Notes: generated by a model from the sequence alone, not told the origin. Positions 17,074 to 26,664 are shown, numbered from the stretch's first letter. The stretch: DNA of 36,984 nucleotides from Caldithrix sp. (GCA_020722685.1 DYKH01000048.1:1-36984), one strand, 5' to 3'. Made by a program: numbers and translations.

Positions 17074-17469
17074 ATGCGGCCACCAGTCATAATCTATCAA
17101 CAACCGGGGGGAATGACGGGATGGGTTGTCGTGTGGTTGATTGTAATAATATCGATCCTGCTTTTTATCACCGATCCAGCCCTTTTAGGTCATCTTGGCA
17201 AAACTGTCTTAAAGTTATTCGAGGCGATCGTTCGAATAGCGACGTCTGAGCAGATGCCTAATCCCCCAATCGAAGGGGATCATTCTAAGCAAGGGTCGGG
17301 AGAAAGAGGTTTAGAAGGAATAAAGCCAGAGCCTCCACGTGATCGTTTGGAAAAGGGGGCAACGTTAGGCAAACAGAGTGAGGCTATTCCCCTAAGCGCC
17401 AATAGGCGCCTTTCCGCCAATCCTGCTTCAGGAGGTAACAGGAAGGGGAAGTGGCATCCGAAACGATAA
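17074..17469 (+). CDS. Small one-helix membrane protein of unknown function
   Basis: I do not recognise this 131-residue protein. The ATG follows AGGGAGGA at good spacing, which together with the upstream sigma-54 promoter supports a real gene. One clear membrane helix (about 15-34, WVVVWLIVIISILLFI) is followed by a short amphipathic stretch (LGKTVLKLFEAIVRIA) and a hydrophilic, basic, Pro/Gly/Ser-rich tail that looks disordered. No catalytic motif is visible. It is the first gene after the promoter and precedes three soluble sensor kinases, so it may be a membrane anchor, sensor partner or regulated output of that pathway. This is inference from position only. Confidence 0.65.
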   Translation: MRPPVIIYQQPGGMTGWVVVWLIVIISILLFITDPALLGHLGKTVLKLFEAIVRIATSEQMPNPPIEGDHSKQGSGERGLEGIKPEPPRDRLEKGATLGKQSEAIPLSANRRLSANPASGGNRKGKWHPKR

Positions 17470-17475
17470 CAAGAT

Positions 17476-17534
17476 GCTGAGCCTCTTTCCTATCAATTTA
17501 TGATCGACTTCAAGCACGGACTAAAAGGCTCAGC
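17476..17534 (+). other. Stem-loop between membrane protein and first kinase
   Basis: GCTGAGCCT (17476-17484) pairs exactly with AGGCTCAGC (17526-17534) around a 41-base loop, followed by TCGTTTTCG. It is too loose for a confident terminator but could lower read-through or protect the upstream message in the 131-base gap. Confidence 0.4.
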
Positions 17535-17600
17535 TCGTTTTCGAAATTGGCGTATCAGCGGAATGAACCTTTGACGGGGCATTCGTGAGGAAGCTGAGGG

Positions 17601-19349
17601 ATGTTCGATGTAGACGAATTCAAGCGGAACCTGAATTCGGTCAATACCCAAACGAGGTTCTATCAATATATTCTTGAAACAATCCCGACCATCGTTCCCG
17701 AGGTGCAGGCGTGGGCCATCCTGCCCTTCAAGGCCGAGACCAAGCAGCTTATCCTACTTTATGAGAATACCCGTAACTATGATTTCTTTCCTTCCGCTAG
17801 GTACCTTTCTTATAAGGAAGGATTCGAGGGTCTGGCAATCTTGAAAAAGGAAGCGGTCGTGGATGATGATTTTCGCACCGCGGTGGAACAGCACAAGGTC
17901 AAATTCCTTTGTCAGCCCGATCCGGCGTGTAGCTCTGCACTGGTTTTTCCCATCCTTCAAAGCGAGAGGATCGTAGGAGCCCTCTCGCTTTACTTTGTCG
18001 GGCCAATACAAATCCCACAAAAGTACTTGTCTGAGGTCGCCTCGTTCGCAAAGCAAATTGCCCCGCCGATGGAAGAATTAATCCGCTGCGGATTTGTCGA
18101 TGAGCAATCGCGGATCTCGGAGAGAACCCTGCGAAACATCGACACCATCGTAGAGAACTTTCCCGCCATCTCGGCCGGCGCCAACTGGCGAGCCTCGCTT
18201 GACATGATACTGCATTCGCTTCGCGCCGTCGTGGATTATTCAGCGTGCGGAGTTTTTAGTTATCACCCCGGCGAGTCGAGGATCAAGGTCGAGGCACAGA
18301 TGCAGGTGAATATGGATCGCTTCAAGCGCCTCGAATTCGATTTGGCGCACAATCCTATCATCGACATCCTATCAAATCACAGCGAATATTTAGAAGAAAA
18401 ATATCCCACCAAGCTGCAACAACTCGGGGATTTTCACTCTGCGGTCGGAATCTGCATAAGCTGCGGCAAGCAGCACGATGTCGCACTCCTGCTGATGCAT
18501 GAGCAGAGTTTTCGCTACAACAGATTTCACATTGAATATTTGAAGAGGTTCGCGCCGCTGTTCTCGCTGGTTTGTGAAAAAAAGGAAGCTGAGCTTTCTT
18601 TAGAGACGACCCAGGCGAAGATCCTGGCCGGTGAGCTCACCCCCATGATGATGCACGAAATCCGCAACCTGCTCAATTACTCCATGAATCAAGCGAGCCG
18701 TTTTCAAGAGTTCCTGCTCGCACACTGGGACGGCCTTTCTAAGCTACTCGAACGACCGGAAGAGCTGCAGGACTATCGGACGATGGTCGATTCCATGATT
18801 GAGGGGCAAAAGAATACCAAGCTGATCCTTGACAGATATCTGGAAATGACGGGTCAATCCAAGTGGCCCGAGCCGATGCAACAGATCGATATCAACGAGA
18901 CCATCCGGAAAGTAGCAAGCTTGCTTTTATCCGAGGCGAAGGACAAAGGCGTGTCACTCAAAACGGAATTGGCGGCCAATCTACCCAAGGTCTTTACGGA
19001 TTCTAACAAGCTACAAAGAGTCTTGATGAATCTCATCTTAAACGCCCTTCAGATTCTTACCAAAGGAAAAGAGATTCGTGTTTCTACCTCGTACGATCCT
19101 GCGGACACCAAATGGCCGCTTCGTATCCAGGTAAAAGACAATGGGCCCGGGATTAGCACCCATCATCTCGAAAAAATTTTCCAACCTTACTTTACTACCA
19201 AAAAAGGCGGAACCGGTTTAGGGCTGCCGGTCTGCAAGCAGTTTACCAGCGAATTGGGCGGGACACTGGAAGTGGACTCTATACTCAACCGCGGAGCCAC
19301 ATTCACGCTTTGTCTTCCCATCAAAATGGAGGTATTGAATGGTCGGTAA
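17601..19349 (+). CDS. Soluble GAF-domain sensor histidine kinase
   Basis: This 582-residue kinase has no membrane segment. Two GAF-like sensor regions (about 20-160 and 190-330) precede a divergent phosphoacceptor helix with MMHEIRN (His352) and an ATPase domain. In the latter, the N box is LMNLILNALQIL (around 477-481), G1 is DNGPGIS (513-519), the F box is IFQPYFTTK and G2 is GGTGLGL. The start lies 10 bases after GAGG. It overlaps the next kinase gene by 11 bases, a sign of coupled translation. The GAF domains could bind a small ligand or cofactor; no cysteine or histidine pattern identifies which. It probably feeds phosphate into the receivers encoded downstream. Confidence 0.9.
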   Translation: MFDVDEFKRNLNSVNTQTRFYQYILETIPTIVPEVQAWAILPFKAETKQLILLYENTRNYDFFPSARYLSYKEGFEGLAILKKEAVVDDDFRTAVEQHKVKFLCQPDPACSSALVFPILQSERIVGALSLYFVGPIQIPQKYLSEVASFAKQIAPPMEELIRCGFVDEQSRISERTLRNIDTIVENFPAISAGANWRASLDMILHSLRAVVDYSACGVFSYHPGESRIKVEAQMQVNMDRFKRLEFDLAHNPIIDILSNHSEYLEEKYPTKLQQLGDFHSAVGICISCGKQHDVALLLMHEQSFRYNRFHIEYLKRFAPLFSLVCEKKEAELSLETTQAKILAGELTPMMMHEIRNLLNYSMNQASRFQEFLLAHWDGLSKLLERPEELQDYRTMVDSMIEGQKNTKLILDRYLEMTGQSKWPEPMQQIDINETIRKVASLLLSEAKDKGVSLKTELAANLPKVFTDSNKLQRVLMNLILNALQILTKGKEIRVSTSYDPADTKWPLRIQVKDNGPGISTHHLEKIFQPYFTTKKGGTGLGLPVCKQFTSELGGTLEVDSILNRGATFTLCLPIKMEVLNGR

Positions 19350-22038
19350 CAGCGCCAAAGTTCTGATCGTGGATGACGATCCAAGAGGACTAACATATTT
19401 CGCCATAGAACTACGAAACGCTGGTTATGATGTAGAAACAGCAGACAATGCGGTGTTGGCGCTGGAAATCATCAATCGGCATCCAATTGACATCGTCATT
19501 GCAGATCTGAAAATGTCTGATCACGACGGGATGGAAATCCTTCGACAGGCAAAACGAGAGAATGAGTACGCAGAAGTCATCCTTATAACCGGTAGGGGTT
19601 CCGAGGATGACGCAATTCAAGCACTGCGTGGGGGGGCTTATGACTATTTGCGGAAGCCAGTCGACAGGATTGAGTTGCTGCATAAAACTGCTAGGGCTAT
19701 CGAGCGTGGTGAAAACCGAAGAAGCCGAGCAGAACATCAACAGGAATTGGAGAGATTAATCAAGCAGCGAACGGCCGAATTGGAGGCATCAAGGAAAAAG
19801 TACCAAGACATCATCACCAATATGATAGACGGGTTTTACCAGACCGATCTTGACGAAAACATCGTCTACTGCAATCCGGCTTTCGCCCAGATCCATGGGT
19901 ACACGAACGATGAGCTGATCGGTAAGAATATAAGGGAAACTCTCTATCAAAGGCCATCCGATCGTGACCAGTTTCTTCAAGAGATCGAGAAAAGCGGAAA
20001 GGTGCATGGATGGATCGTCTACTCAAAGCATAAGGACGGCAGCCAAATCATTTTGGAGGTGAGTAGTCACAAGATTGTCGACGAAGGCGGTAGCATCGTT
20101 GGGGTTGAAGGAATAGTGCGGGACATCACCCGACGAAGACGTTTAGAAGAGGAGAAGCTGCTACAAGCCGCCGAATATCATAATCTTTTTGAAAACCTAT
20201 CAGAGGGGATTTATCGAACGGACGACTCCGGCAAGATCGTCATCTGCAACAGTCATTTGGCGCAGATTTTCGGTTATCAGAATAAGGACGAGCTAATCGG
20301 CCAAAATACCAGAGAACTCTATTTTGACCCAGCAGAGCGTGACATATTCATCACAGAACTAAAAGCCAAGGGCTTGGTGGGGAACTATACCGAGAAGCTT
20401 AAGAAAAAGGACGGAAGCGCGATTATCGTCTCTGTCAACGCCAGCTACATCACTTATGATTCTGCCAAACAAGATTGGGTGGAAGGTTCTGTTCGGGACG
20501 TGACTGCCGAAGAGACATACAAGGAAATTTGCCAACTCTCCCACCGAATGTCCTCAGATGCAATCTATGTCATTTCCCTCGACAAAAGATTTAAATATGT
20601 AAATGAAGCGGTATGCCGACTCTTGGGATACGAAGAAGGGGACCTTCTAGGCAAAGAATACACTGTCGTCGTTCATCCTGAGGATCTGACAGTCGTTAGC
20701 ACCGAACTCCTCAAGAAAATGAAGAATCCGCATTACGAGTCCCACTACCGTTTCAGATGCATTCGCAAGGACACTTTGCTAATGTGGGTGGAAGTGGATT
20801 CCAGATTTTGCACCTATCTCGGGGAACCAGCGGTGATTGGCTTTGCCCGTGACATAACCGCTACGGTTGTTCAGGAGCAAAGGGAGCACCAATATAAAGA
20901 GGAGCTGGAATCGTTAGTAAGAGAGAGAACCAGAACTCTGGAATTTGAGCGCAATCGGTTTCATGCGATACTCGATGGAATGCTGGAACCGGTCAACATC
21001 ATCTCGGATGATTTTGTAGTAAGATATCAGAACAAGCTTTCTCGTGATGTGTTTGGTGATGGAATAGACGGGAAATGCTACAAGGTCTTCAAGTGCAACT
21101 CTTTTAGGAAAGAGACTTGCAAATTGCACAGGTTGTTTCAGCAAAACGAAGCGGATATGTACTATGAGCGAACTTACAAAAATGGCAAAATCTATAGATA
21201 TGCCGCCCGCCGTTTCAAAGATATGGATGGCACCAATGCGATGTTGGAAATCGGCATGGACATTACCGAGCTGAGGAAAAAAGAGATCGAATTAATCCAA
21301 TCGTCGAAAATGGCAACTTTGGGTGAATTGGCGGCCGGAATGGCGCATGAGCTGCATCAGCCGTTGAACCACATCGGCATCAGCGTGCCGCTTATCAGAG
21401 AAGACCTTGCGCGCTGCAAATCAGCGCATGTTGCTCAGGTCAGCAATAGGCTCGACGAAATCAATAGACAATTGGACCGTGCGAGGAGAATAGTGGATCG
21501 TGTTCGAGGATTCTCGCGCTACCGTCTTCCTGATGAGCCCCCACAGTTGACAGACGTGAACGCCATCGTAGAAAACGCAATGACCTTTTTCGGGGAGCAA
21601 TTTCGGGCGCATGGAATTGCCGTCCTTTATCAATTGGAAGCGAACATTCCGCCGATTCTGGTCGCTCCTGACCGAGTTGAGCAGGTCGTCGTGAACCTGA
21701 TAACCAATGCCAGAGAAGCCATCGACGCAAAATGGAAGTCCTTGCCTGCCCCATTGGGAACTCCCCAGATAGTTTTGAAAACCTATTACGATGCCAAAGG
21801 TCGAAGGGTCGGCATTGCGGTCGCAGACAACGGCAATGGCATTCCGAAAAGGCTGCGGCGAAAGATTTTCGATCGGTTCTTCACCACCAAAAAGGAAGGA
21901 CTGTCTCAAGGATTGGGCTTAGCCATCAGCTCGGATCTGGTCAAGGGGCAAGGCGGGAAAATAAAAGTGAATAGTAACGATGGCGAAGGTTCTCAGTTTA
22001 GCATCGAATTTCCCATACACACTGAAGGAGGCGATTAA
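19339..22038 (+). CDS. Hybrid REC-PAS(x4)-histidine kinase
   Basis: This 899-residue soluble protein starts with a complete receiver domain (1-125): acidic pair Asp12/Asp13, phosphoacceptor Asp56, Thr84 and Lys106. A coiled linker leads to three PAS domains (about 150-265, 280-395, 400-510), a second coiled coil (510-535) and a fourth PAS-like domain (540-645) with CYKVFKCNSFRKETC, a cysteine-rich segment. The kinase core has GELAAGMAHELHQPLN (His670), N box VVNLITNAREA, G1 DNGNGIP and the G2 region GLSQGLGLA. An N-terminal receiver on a kinase usually lets one kinase control another, so the preceding GAF kinase is its likely phosphodonor. It overlaps that gene by 11 bases and ends one base before the next start. 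Confidence 0.93.
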   Translation: MVGNSAKVLIVDDDPRGLTYFAIELRNAGYDVETADNAVLALEIINRHPIDIVIADLKMSDHDGMEILRQAKRENEYAEVILITGRGSEDDAIQALRGGAYDYLRKPVDRIELLHKTARAIERGENRRSRAEHQQELERLIKQRTAELEASRKKYQDIITNMIDGFYQTDLDENIVYCNPAFAQIHGYTNDELIGKNIRETLYQRPSDRDQFLQEIEKSGKVHGWIVYSKHKDGSQIILEVSSHKIVDEGGSIVGVEGIVRDITRRRRLEEEKLLQAAEYHNLFENLSEGIYRTDDSGKIVICNSHLAQIFGYQNKDELIGQNTRELYFDPAERDIFITELKAKGLVGNYTEKLKKKDGSAIIVSVNASYITYDSAKQDWVEGSVRDVTAEETYKEICQLSHRMSSDAIYVISLDKRFKYVNEAVCRLLGYEEGDLLGKEYTVVVHPEDLTVVSTELLKKMKNPHYESHYRFRCIRKDTLLMWVEVDSRFCTYLGEPAVIGFARDITATVVQEQREHQYKEELESLVRERTRTLEFERNRFHAILDGMLEPVNIISDDFVVRYQNKLSRDVFGDGIDGKCYKVFKCNSFRKETCKLHRLFQQNEADMYYERTYKNGKIYRYAARRFKDMDGTNAMLEIGMDITELRKKEIELIQSSKMATLGELAAGMAHELHQPLNHIGISVPLIREDLARCKSAHVAQVSNRLDEINRQLDRARRIVDRVRGFSRYRLPDEPPQLTDVNAIVENAMTFFGEQFRAHGIAVLYQLEANIPPILVAPDRVEQVVVNLITNAREAIDAKWKSLPAPLGTPQIVLKTYYDAKGRRVGIAVADNGNGIPKRLRRKIFDRFFTTKKEGLSQGLGLAISSDLVKGQGGKIKVNSNDGEGSQFSIEFPIHTEGGD

Positions 22039-22039
22039 G

Positions 22040-23155
22040 ATGAAGCCGGCGACAATTTTGATTGTAGATGATGAAGCGGTGTTTACCAACCTGCTAAAAC
22101 AGTTCTTGACAAACCATGGCTTCCAATGCTTAGAAGCGCTTAGTGGAAAGAAGGCAGTGGAGATTTTTGAGAGGCACAAAGACATCATCGATATCATCCT
22201 TTTAGATTGGAAGATGCCCGACATGAATGGGGACGAAACCCTCGTGAAACTAAAGGCGATAAAGCCGGATGTTTTTGTCGTGATGATCAGCGCCTTTGGC
22301 GACCAAATGAACGTGACCCGATCAGTCAATCTTGGCGCGAGAGGGTACATCCATAAGCCCATTTCCGACAACGGTACTGAGTTGCTTTCTAAAATCAATG
22401 ACCTTTTGAGTCTCCGACACCTTGCTGATCAAGAACACTTGGCCCAAATGGGAAAGCTGGCGGCCAACGTAGCGCACTATATGAAGAACGCCCTCTGGAA
22501 CATTAGCGGGCGCGTACAAATGCTCATGGAAAATGAAAGCCTATTCTCCGAAAAAGACGCGCGGGAATCGCTGCAAACCATCAAGCGGATCACCGAGGAA
22601 AGTAACAGGGTGATTTATAGCCTGCTGCATTTTTCCAGTAGTGAGCCGGACAAGTACGTCTTTCAGGAGACTCCGTTGGCATCGGTGGTGGATGAAGCCT
22701 GTAATCTAATTGAAGCCGAGCGAAAACGGAAATGCATCCAGCTCTCGGTTCAGCAAGCAGAAGGTGCAGAGATTCTGCTTCGCGCTGATAAACGTAAGTT
22801 AGTCACAGCAGTACATAATGTTCTGCAAAACGCCCTGGAGGCCGTTGATTGTAACGGCCAAATTAGAATTGATATTCACAAGACCGACGAGCGAAAAAAA
22901 GTCTTACTGCGGATTTTAGACAATGGCCCGGGCATTCCTCCTGAAATAAGGGGAAAAGTCTTTGAGCCATTTTTTACGACCAAGCCGGAAGCGGTCGGTT
23001 TGGGACTTTATATTGCAAGTGACATTATCAAGAAACACCATGGGACCATTGAGATTGATAGTGAGAGAAAAAACGGCAATGGAGTAGCATTCATAATGAC
23101 GTTTATGACTGCCCCGAATGAGGACGAAGCAATTCCTTCAGAAAGATGTGCATGA
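22040..23155 (+). CDS. REC-histidine kinase hybrid
   Basis: This 371-residue protein pairs an N-terminal receiver with a kinase core and has no separate sensor domain. The ATG at 22040 follows AAGGAGG and lies one base after the previous stop, better than an in-frame start 60 bases upstream inside the previous gene. The receiver is complete: Asp10/Asp11, phosphoacceptor Asp56, Ser84 and Lys106. The kinase part has KLAANVAHYMKNALWN (His146), N box LQNALEAVD, G1 DNGPGIP and FFTTK-VGLGL. With a receiver as its only input, it probably reads the phosphorylation state of the upstream kinases. Translational coupling to the preceding gene is likely. Confidence 0.92.
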   Translation: MKPATILIVDDEAVFTNLLKQFLTNHGFQCLEALSGKKAVEIFERHKDIIDIILLDWKMPDMNGDETLVKLKAIKPDVFVVMISAFGDQMNVTRSVNLGARGYIHKPISDNGTELLSKINDLLSLRHLADQEHLAQMGKLAANVAHYMKNALWNISGRVQMLMENESLFSEKDARESLQTIKRITEESNRVIYSLLHFSSSEPDKYVFQETPLASVVDEACNLIEAERKRKCIQLSVQQAEGAEILLRADKRKLVTAVHNVLQNALEAVDCNGQIRIDIHKTDERKKVLLRILDNGPGIPPEIRGKVFEPFFTTKPEAVGLGLYIASDIIKKHHGTIEIDSERKNGNGVAFIMTFMTAPNEDEAIPSERCA

Positions 23156-23448
23156 TGAAATCGCTTGTGTGCGGAGGCGCATAGTATTCGCCGAAGTGTC
23201 CCATTGGCAGAGCGGCGCAAATTGAAACGAACAGCTCAGCCCTATAACAGCCGTTCTGAAGTCTCGCTCGCTTTCAACACGACATCAAGCTTTTTGCGGA
23301 TTCCTCGCTCTGACATAGTCCAAACCATCCCTTCTGTCCATCGAATATCGTCTTTGCGTCTGATCAAATTTTTGTGTACCGTCGAGCCAAGCCAAAGTGC
23401 TTGCATCTTTGTCATTACTTTTGCATATTTCAGCGAAGGGAGGCCAAT

Positions 23449-24801
23449 ATGCAAAATGAGGATAAGAGCATTTTAATCGTCGATAGCGATCTCGACGCTT
23501 TAGCTTTATGTTCCTCTTTATGTGCCTCAAGAAAGTATAAGGTCCTGCCGTTCCAATCACCCCAAGAGGCGCTGCACACATTCGCTGAAACTCCGGCGAA
23601 TGTTGCTCTAATTGAGTGGGAACTGCCCCAATTCGATGGCGGTGAGTTAGCCAAACGACTGCTTTCGATCAGTACTGATCTCCAAGTTATCATTTTCACT
23701 GCGTACAGCCAACCGGAACGAGTTCAAGAGTCCCAGCAAATCGGGGTTTTTGATTTCATATCCAAGCCTGTCGACAACCATGAGTTGCTCATCAAGGTGG
23801 AAAAAGCTTTCCAGCGGTATGATAGCATCATCGAGAAGCGATTGCTCGAAGAAGAAAACGAAAGGATGCATGATTCTCTGCTGGGCAAGAATCCGTTGTT
23901 TGTGGATACGCTAAACAGGATCTTTGCGGTCGCCCAAACTGACGCAACCATTTTGCTCCAAGGCGAAACCGGCACGGGAAAGGAGCTTGTGGCAAGGGCC
24001 ATTCATCGCCGCAGTCGGCGATGCAATAAGCCATTCGTGATTGTAAATTGCCCCGCTATCACCGATACGATCTTGGAAAGCGCATTTTTCGGCCACGAAA
24101 GAGGCGCCTTTACCGGCGCCATCTCACAAAAGAAAGGCTATTTTGAAGAGGCCAACGAAGGGACGATCTTTCTGGATGAGATGGGGGATCTGTCTGCCAT
24201 GGCGCAGGCTGCTCTTTTGCGAGTTTTGGAAGGAGGAGAAATAAGCCGAGTTGGCTCGACTAAAACATTCCGGGTGAATGTTCGTGTTATCGCAGCTACC
24301 AATAGGCAACTGGTAAAGATGGTAGACGAGGAGCATTTTCGTTCGGATCTATTTTTTAGGCTGAATATCCTCCCTTTTCTCCTGCCTCCGTTGCGGGACC
24401 GCAAGGACGACGTTCCTCTCTTGGCGGATTACTTTGCAAAGAGTCTCGCGGAAAAACCGATAGACGTTTCCAATGAAGCAAAACAGAAACTGATGAAGCA
24501 TGATTACCCAGGCAACGTCCGCGAGCTAAAGAACATCATCCTGAGGGCGCTACAAAACGTCCGGGGTACTACCATTTTGCCAAGCCATATCGTCATTGAT
24601 CCGAATACCGTACCAAAAAGTCAGCCGCCTGAAAGCGGCCTCTTCGAACAAGAATGGAGCTCTTACAAGTCAGCATCCGAAGAACAGTATCTGCGCTATT
24701 GGTTGGAAAAGTGCAGTGGCAATGTCACAGAAATGAGCAAACGAACCAAGAGAGATCGTTCCGATTTGTATGGGAGACTCAAGGCGTTTGGTCTGTTGTA
24801 A
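23449..24801 (+). CDS. Sigma-54-dependent activator with atypical receiver
   Basis: This 450-residue NtrC-type enhancer-binding protein starts at the ATG after AGGGAGG. The receiver (1-120) keeps Asp12, Thr84 and Lys106, but the position of the phosphorylated aspartate is Glu56 (LIEWELP; codon GAG). The AAA+ domain has Walker A GETGTGKE (172-179), the sigma-54-contacting GAFTGA loop (219-224), Walker B TIFLDEMGDL, and the RVIAATNR and FRSDLFFRLN motifs. The C terminus is a Fis-like helix-turn-helix (SGNVTEMSKRTKRDRSDLYGRLKAFGLL region). It is thus fitted to open a sigma-54 promoter such as the one at 16983. Glu at the phosphosite may mimic phosphorylation and make it constitutively active, or control may come otherwise. 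A 293-base gap separates it from the kinases, so it may have its own promoter. Confidence 0.93.
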   Translation: MQNEDKSILIVDSDLDALALCSSLCASRKYKVLPFQSPQEALHTFAETPANVALIEWELPQFDGGELAKRLLSISTDLQVIIFTAYSQPERVQESQQIGVFDFISKPVDNHELLIKVEKAFQRYDSIIEKRLLEEENERMHDSLLGKNPLFVDTLNRIFAVAQTDATILLQGETGTGKELVARAIHRRSRRCNKPFVIVNCPAITDTILESAFFGHERGAFTGAISQKKGYFEEANEGTIFLDEMGDLSAMAQAALLRVLEGGEISRVGSTKTFRVNVRVIAATNRQLVKMVDEEHFRSDLFFRLNILPFLLPPLRDRKDDVPLLADYFAKSLAEKPIDVSNEAKQKLMKHDYPGNVRELKNIILRALQNVRGTTILPSHIVIDPNTVPKSQPPESGLFEQEWSSYKSASEEQYLRYWLEKCSGNVTEMSKRTKRDRSDLYGRLKAFGLL

Positions 24802-24855
24802 CCGGGGCGCTAAATACCTTCAATATTCATTCGTGTATCAACGCAGAGTTTGCCA

Positions 24856-26664
24856 ATGAAAATCTCTTTTCGCGCCTATTGCTACTTTCTTCTTTTTCCT
24901 TTTGCGCTATTGACGTGCGTCAAGAACAGTTCGCAAGATTCCGCTCTTCAAACCTATTTCGAGAAATCAGGGGGCATGGAAACCCCGCGCTATGCGGAGA
25001 CCATGGACTATTTTCGCAGCCTGGATGAAGCTTCGCCAAAGGCGAAAATGATTCGTTTTGGCGTCAGTCCCGAAGGCCGCGATGTCAATTTATTTGTCAT
25101 TTCATCCGACCGGACTTTTTCACCCGAAGCCGCGCAAGCAAGCGGAAAGCCCATCGTCCTCATTCAAAGCTGCATTCATCCCGGTGAGTCCGAAGGCAAA
25201 GATGCCGCCATGCTGCTGGCGCGCGACCTTCTGATGCGCGGCAAATATCCTGAGCTGCTGGAAAAGCTCATCATCACGTTTATCCCAATTTTCAACGTCG
25301 ATGGACATGAGCGCTTTGGACCGTACAATCGCATCAATCAAAATGGCCCGAAAGAAATGGGCTGGCGTGTGACCGCTACCCGGCTCAATTTGAACCGTGA
25401 TTTCATCAAAGCGGACGCGCCGGAAATGCGCGCCTGGCTGGCGCTCTTCAATCAGTGGAAGCCGCACCTCTTCATCGACTGCCACACCACCGACGGTGCT
25501 GATTTTCAGTACGTGCTGACCTACAATATCGATACCCACAAAGAATTTGGCGGCGCCGTTTCGGCCTGGGCCAAGGATACGCTTCTGCCGGCGCTGAAAC
25601 GGGAGTGCGAGCGCAAGAATCTCATCATCGGCCCTTACGCCGGGCTGATGGATCAACTGCGTCCTGAGAAAGGGCTGAGAGGCGGCGTTTGGCGACCTAT
25701 GCTCTCCAATCCTTATGTCACCTTGCGCAATCGGGCCGGACTCTTAATCGAAACGCATTCCCTAAAGCCTTACGCTCAACGGGTGCAGGCCACCTATGAT
25801 TTCATTCTCGCGGCGCTGGCGGAAATTGCCCGGAATCCACAGAAGCTTCTGCAGGCTGTTGCTGCTGAGGACGATAGGTCGGCGCAGATGGGGAAGGTAT
25901 TCGATCCTAATCAAAGATTCCCGCTACGATTTCGGCTAAGAAGCGATCGCGGCGACAGCATAACCTACCGTGGTTATCGTTTCGAGAGGAAAGTGGGGAG
26001 GATTTCCGGCTTCGAGTACCTTGTCTATTCGCATGAGAACCGGGATGTCCCCAGCATTTTTTTCAATGAGGTCGAGCCCGAGGTGACCGTTGCGCCACCC
26101 TTGGGATATCTGGTACCGCAGCAATGGACGCAAGTGATCGATGTCTTGAAGGCGCAAGGAATCAGAATGCGACGGCTGAGTGAAGACTTGACCGGCGTAT
26201 TCGAGAGTTATCGCTTTTCGGAGGTGAAGTTCAGAACGAATTCTTACGAGGGCAGGCAGACCGTCAGCTTTAGAACCGAGACGGTGGAGGAAAAAAGAAC
26301 TTTTCTTGCGGGCTGCTTTTATGTGCCGTTGGCGTGTCCGGAATCCAAGCTCATCATGAATATGTTGGAGCCTCAAGCCCCAGATGCCCTGGTCGGCTGG
26401 GGGTTTTTCAACACTATCTTTGAGGATCGCGAGTATTTTGAAAACTATGTGATGGAGCCATTGGCGGAACGAATGGCGGCCAAAGATTCACTTCTTCTGG
26501 AGGAGTTCGAAAGCAAGCTGGCTGCTGATAGCTCTTTCGCCCACAGTCCAGCCCGACGCCTGCAATTCTTTTATGACCGCTCACCTTACAAGGATGCGGA
26601 GAAGAATTTGTATCCGATATTCAGGGTCAAAGAGTCGCTAAAAACCAAGCTAATAAACAAATGA
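24856..26664 (+). CDS. Exported M14-family zinc carboxypeptidase
   Basis: This 602-residue protein has a hydrophobic export signal ending LLTCVKN, possibly a lipoprotein on Cys21. The M14 metallopeptidase domain follows. The HxxE zinc motif reads CIHPGESEGKDA (His108, Glu111), the third ligand is IDCHTTDGADF (His210), and NLNRDF supplies the substrate-binding Arg region. GLLIETHSLKPY probably carries the catalytic Glu. The C-terminal ~250 residues form a beta-rich domain as in other large exported M14 proteins. The ribosome binding site is weak; I chose the ATG at 24856 over the TTG two codons upstream. It lies 54 bases after the sigma-54 activator, so co-transcription is possible. The role is likely peptide or peptidoglycan-fragment trimming outside the cytoplasm. 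Confidence 0.88.
   Translation: MKISFRAYCYFLLFPFALLTCVKNSSQDSALQTYFEKSGGMETPRYAETMDYFRSLDEASPKAKMIRFGVSPEGRDVNLFVISSDRTFSPEAAQASGKPIVLIQSCIHPGESEGKDAAMLLARDLLMRGKYPELLEKLIITFIPIFNVDGHERFGPYNRINQNGPKEMGWRVTATRLNLNRDFIKADAPEMRAWLALFNQWKPHLFIDCHTTDGADFQYVLTYNIDTHKEFGGAVSAWAKDTLLPALKRECERKNLIIGPYAGLMDQLRPEKGLRGGVWRPMLSNPYVTLRNRAGLLIETHSLKPYAQRVQATYDFILAALAEIARNPQKLLQAVAAEDDRSAQMGKVFDPNQRFPLRFRLRSDRGDSITYRGYRFERKVGRISGFEYLVYSHENRDVPSIFFNEVEPEVTVAPPLGYLVPQQWTQVIDVLKAQGIRMRRLSEDLTGVFESYRFSEVKFRTNSYEGRQTVSFRTETVEEKRTFLAGCFYVPLACPESKLIMNMLEPQAPDALVGWGFFNTIFEDREYFENYVMEPLAERMAAKDSLLLEEFESKLAADSSFAHSPARRLQFFYDRSPYKDAEKNLYPIFRVKESLKTKLINK

Noticed and set aside
23213..23230. TTGGCAG...GCGCA resembling a sigma-54 promoter before the activator gene
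   Set aside because: Only nine bases separate GG and GC; sigma-54 promoters need ten, and the -12 part is not TTGC.
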